A DNA stretch of 64,000 nucleotides, taken from contig BCHX01000001.1 in NCBI GenBank assembly GCA_001599755.1, positions 3,162,001 through 3,226,000 on the forward strand, written 5' to 3'. How positions within the stretch are numbered: position 1 is the stretch's first letter; the number at the start of each line of letters is the position of its first letter. Below the pieces are notes generated by a model. The model searched no databases. It saw only the letters and a list, made by a program, of their open reading frames with translations, and was not told the DNA's origin. Shown in pieces: positions 60,819 through 64,000 of the stretch. This DNA is from Gliomastix tumulicola (taxonomy: Eukaryota; Ascomycota; Sordariomycetes; Hypocreales; Bionectriaceae). The position numbers and the translations under genes were made by a program.

Positions 60819-63533
60819 GATGACCAAGTTTAAGAGAGAGGAACGCGCGAAGGGACGGCACGCGAGGGGGGGGAGAGGGGCGGACAGGGTGCTCTATTAG
60901 TCGGTCTTGCGCAAGAGAGAGTTCTGACCGAGCAGCAAGGCAGGATACCTTATGCGCTACCGTCTGCGTCAAGCCGGGCAAAGGCAGCCAAGGTCAGGGA
61001 TGTGATGGATCGGGCAAGTCTAGGAGTCGAGCAGGCAGACTCCGACTGCGCAGGTATGCACGGGGATGGACCGGTATGTGCCGGCCGGAATGGCTGAGGA
61101 GGGGAGGGGGAGGGGGAGGGGAGTATGATGACAGCGGCCAGACAGATGTAGCGTCGGAGTAGCACTGCCCAGGATGCGAAGTGAAGTCACAGCTGTGGGA
61201 TCATGTTCCCCGTGTCGAGCTCGGAGCTGCGAGTCGAAGCCTGTCGAAGCCTGTCGCGAAGGATGCAGGGAGAACGCGGGAGTAGATGACCGAGGATGAT
61301 CAGATCGAAGGCGACAGTTCGGGGGAAGGCAGAAAAGCAATATAAGAGGAGGACCTGGACGAGCCAATGCGCCCGGGACGATGTAACGCAGAGTCGAGGT
61401 GGTCGTGTGGCTGTTCTCCGTCGCGCGTGCTGTGCTAAGCGATGCGGAGCGGTGCAGTGCTGGGCTGCGCTGCACGATGATGTCCACCGATACGGATGCT
61501 GTGCCCAGGAGATGAGGGCGCCTAGCGGGAGGGAGGGAGGAGTTCGATGATTTCACGTCGGACCCCGGCAGCGTTGGGCGTGGGAGAAGCTACGAGAACG
61601 AAGGTGCGAGTGGGCAGAACGGGAAGACGCAGAGGCTGAGGGGAGGAAGAGAGGAAGAGAGAGGGCATGGTACGAGAGAAAGTGGAGGTGAGATCTTGTA
61701 GGCTGATCGCACGGTGGACTGTGGGCGTTTTAGAGCGCCTGAGCATCAGCCGCAGCAGTTGCAAAGCCCGCGCCCCACGCCAACCTGGCAGGGGACATGC
61801 AGTCCAGGTCCAGGAAGGGAAGCACAGGAGGGTGCCGCTGGCGGACCTGCTGCGGAGCGTGCGTTCTGGGAAGTGCCATTGGCCGCGGTGGTGAGCCGGG
61901 CTGATGGCGATGAGTTTCAACAATTATTACACACGGAGCACATGTACGTGCGTGCCGTTGGTGATGATGGTGGGCGTGATGGGACGGTAAGGTCGCGGTG
62001 GGTTTCAAGGGGACCGGTCACCCGGGAAGGTACTATAGGTACCTGTCTCGGCAGTACCTCTGAAGGGGAGCACTCCCCATTCCAAACCTCCTTGCTGGCT
62101 GTCAACGCTATATAGAACACGTTATCATTACATCAAAACGTGTGTGGCATTCGCGCCCGCAACCAAACCGCTTTTCTCCTTTCCTTTTTCTCCTGTCCGC
62201 GAACCAACGGCCTGAGATCTTAAACTAGCACCGGTGGTTACCAGTGCTGGCTGGGCTGCCTCGGCCGAGACAGCTGGGTACCTTGTCACCGTGTACCTCC
62301 TGTCTTTTTAAGTTCTCCGTTGCGAATGCTCGTGCTAGCAGTGGAGCGGGGCTGAAAACGGTCCCCACCTTTCGAGACTGGAGCCCCTCTTGTACTCAGT
62401 GTCCTCCCGCCTTTTTTTGGTGGCCTGGCGCCAAAAGTGCTTGACCTCTGTCGGATGTTGGCCCTCGATCGAGGCCTGTGATCCCTACAATCAAAAAACA
62501 GAGACGTGTGCCGCTCCTCCACGCCGCATGCATACAGGACCCAGATATCTCGGAGTGCCTAGAATTCTGGACACCAGCTGAGTCCGCGCACCAGCCGTTG
62601 GACATGATGTCATGGGCCCGATCAAAATGGACAAAGTGGTCGACATGAAGGAGGGGGGAAGCTCTTGTCGAGAACTGTTAGGCTATCTCGTTCCGTCGAG
62701 AGCCTTGCCAGCTCAGACACTGTCTAAGACAGGCCTCACATCCCACCAGGATTCCTCCGCCGGCTCGCTGGACACACTATTAGGTGGCACCTAGGCAGAT
62801 TTCTCATCGCCCGCGATCAATCAGACAGGCACCCCTGTCCTCCCGGCGAGGCATTCTCTTCGCGTTTATTGGGTCCCCCTCCCAGAATAAGCGCTCTGGG
62901 CTGGACTCGGTCCTTCGCAACGTTGATTCGCTTACAGCTTGCCCTCGAGTGTCCAATCACGCAAGAGGGGGGGAATGGAGCTGCTTCTCTTAAACGGTGT
63001 GTTCTGTCCGTTGCTTGATTATGCGGATGCTGACACAGTGACACTGCAATGAACACATCACATCACCCTTGGCGATCCGATACGCTCCAATACGGGATAT
63101 TATAAGTCTGATTCCGTATCCTGGTCACCCTTTGACCTGCCGAGGGGGAGTGGCTCTCTGTAGGGCTGATGGGCCATTCCTGCATGCAGAACCACACCCA
63201 CAGTCAAGTCACAAACCAAGCGAGGTGGCTGTGCTGTAGCGAAGCCGCAAGCTCCTCCGGTGAACAGCCACAATGGAGCTGTCAAAGCATACTATGTAGG
63301 TATTTCGCGACTGCGCATAACTCGACCGATAACATGACCACCAAACTTTCTCATAATCATTTTATCAATTGATTCTCTGTTGGATGCGGGCTATGGACGA
63401 CGCTACCTTACACTATTTGCACCGTGGAAATTGAGTCACCAGCGCTGAGCTGATTCCGGAGCTGGCGGTTTTACAGCTACCCTGGAGGCAGACACCCGGG
63501 CTTTGGGTGCTGCCGAGGTCCACCCTCTCTCAT
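60819..63533. other. 2.7 kb gene-poor upstream region of the C2H2 gene
   Basis: It contains a four-tract G-run motif (61101-61121), GGTACCT elements (about 62034-62040 and 62278-62283), and many short frames without domains. A long 5' leader for the C2H2 gene is likely in the first 1 kb. From 62.1 to 63.5 kb I see nothing I can support. Confidence 0.5.
61101..61121 (+). promoter_or_regulatory. G-quadruplex-type motif (four G tracts of 4-5, one-base loops)
   Basis: Tracts GGGG, GGGGG, GGGGG and GGGG at 61101-61104, 61106-61110, 61112-61116 and 61118-61121 are separated by single A bases. They lie on the template strand of the C2H2 gene, about 285 bp upstream of its start. Confidence 0.7.
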
Positions 63534-64000
63534 CTACAAGGCGAAGACGAGAGCTATGACAGCACCGAGTATTCCCCCAGCCGGAACTAAAGCTTTGTGA
63601 GCTGCATCAGGGGCATCAGTCTCGGTTGAGCTTCCCTGGTCTGCCGTGCCGGTCGACGATGTAGTAGGCGACCCCGACGCGTCAGTCTCGGTAGCTGTGC
63701 CGGTCGTTGTCGTCTGATCGGTGGTCGCCGCCGTCTCGGAGGCAGTCTCGGTGCCAGTGCTGGTCTCGGCCCCGGCAGCAGTTGTACTGTCGCTGCTAGA
63801 GCTGCTGGGGTTCTTGCAGACAACTTGGTCCGGCACCTGGATGTTCTGCGTCGAGCAGATCTGGCGCGCGTACGCAACAGCAGCCGTCTTGCCGGCTTCG
63901 TCGCAGGCGTCCTCGAGGCAGCAGGCGATGCCGTCGAGGAATTGCTCGTTGCTGCAGATGCAAGCTATGTCGAGCTGATTGCAGTCCGCGATCTCGTTGC
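63534..64000 (-). CDS. CFEM-domain GPI-anchored surface protein, C-terminal part (5' end outside window)
   Basis: CFEM proteins are fungal extracellular proteins with eight cysteines; some bind heme, others act in the cell wall or at host contact. The frame runs from the right edge of the window (first full codon at 63998) to TAG 63536-63534, giving 154 residues. Seven of the eight cysteines are visible in order (C6, C13, C15, C26, C27, C32, C48 of the visible part), in DCNQLDIACICSNEQFLDG and IACCLEDACDE. The Asp in LDIACIC sits at the position that binds heme iron in characterised members. After VCKNPS comes a Ser/Thr-rich stalk (about 60 residues), then an Ala/hydrophobic end (ALVPAGGILGAVIALVFAL) suited to GPI-anchor attachment. 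The first Cys and signal peptide must lie beyond 64000. No stop or frameshift was seen. Confidence 0.9.
   Translation of the reverse strand, partial: NEIADCNQLDIACICSNEQFLDGIACCLEDACDEAGKTAAVAYARQICSTQNIQVPDQVVCKNPSSSSSDSTTAAGAETSTGTETASETAATTDQTTTTGTATETDASGSPTTSSTGTADQGSSTETDAPDAAHKALVPAGGILGAVIALVFAL

Overview
The window is nuclear DNA of a filamentous ascomycete (Pezizomycotina, most likely Sordariomycetes). The genes are GC-rich and monocistronic. Their introns are short (about 50-90 nt) with GTRNGT donors, CTAAC/CTRAC branch sites and YAG acceptors. Several proteins belong to ascomycete families: Zn(II)2Cys6 regulators, a CFEM/GPI surface protein, an FLC/TRP-like membrane protein and a NIMT-type CDC25. 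The genus cannot be read from the sequence. I saw no rRNA, tRNA, CRISPR array or intact transposon. A single ambiguous base (position 35418) and a 29-base G run show that this is assembled draft sequence.

Layout. 0-10.3 kb: the 3' part of RPT1 (19S proteasome ATPase), a small Cys-rich protein, cytochrome c1 (CYT1) head-to-head with RanGAP (RNA1), a conserved unknown protein, and the 20S proteasome subunit PRE10. 10.5-22.5 kb: POL5 (nucleolar), a gene-poor 4.2 kb stretch with a G29 run and a possible gene relic, CDC25, and DRN1 (CWF19-like). 22.8-36 kb: the 8 kb intronless UTP20, ZIM17, a CAP/PR-1 secreted-protein gene broken by one in-frame TAG, and a SNF5-family chromatin remodeller with a C-terminal GATA-like finger. 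36-43.3 kb: two Zn(II)2Cys6 transcription factors head-to-head. 43.7-64 kb: an unknown 841-residue protein, the 87-residue V-ATPase subunit f homologue (three small exons), a short-chain dehydrogenase tail-to-tail with a DUF4291 protein, VPS9, an FLC-type membrane protein, a C2H2 zinc-finger protein, and the C-terminal part of a CFEM GPI-anchored protein running off the window end.

How the genes relate. Most are core housekeeping genes and there is no biosynthetic or defence cluster. Functional themes recur: proteasome (RPT1, PRE10), ribosome biogenesis and nucleolus (POL5, UTP20), RNA and nuclear transport (DRN1, RNA1), mitochondria (CYT1, ZIM17), and the endomembrane/vacuole system (V-ATPase f, VPS9, FLC).

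The most useful observations are: an 11-base element followed by an A-tract that is shared by the POL5 promoter and the DRN1/UTP20 bidirectional promoter; the single-codon disruption of the CAP gene; the compact V-ATPase f gene; and repeated GCAGGTAC elements, including an 18-bp palindrome, between the two divergent transcription factors. Exon joins were placed by eye from splice signals, reading frame and family fit, without RNA evidence.
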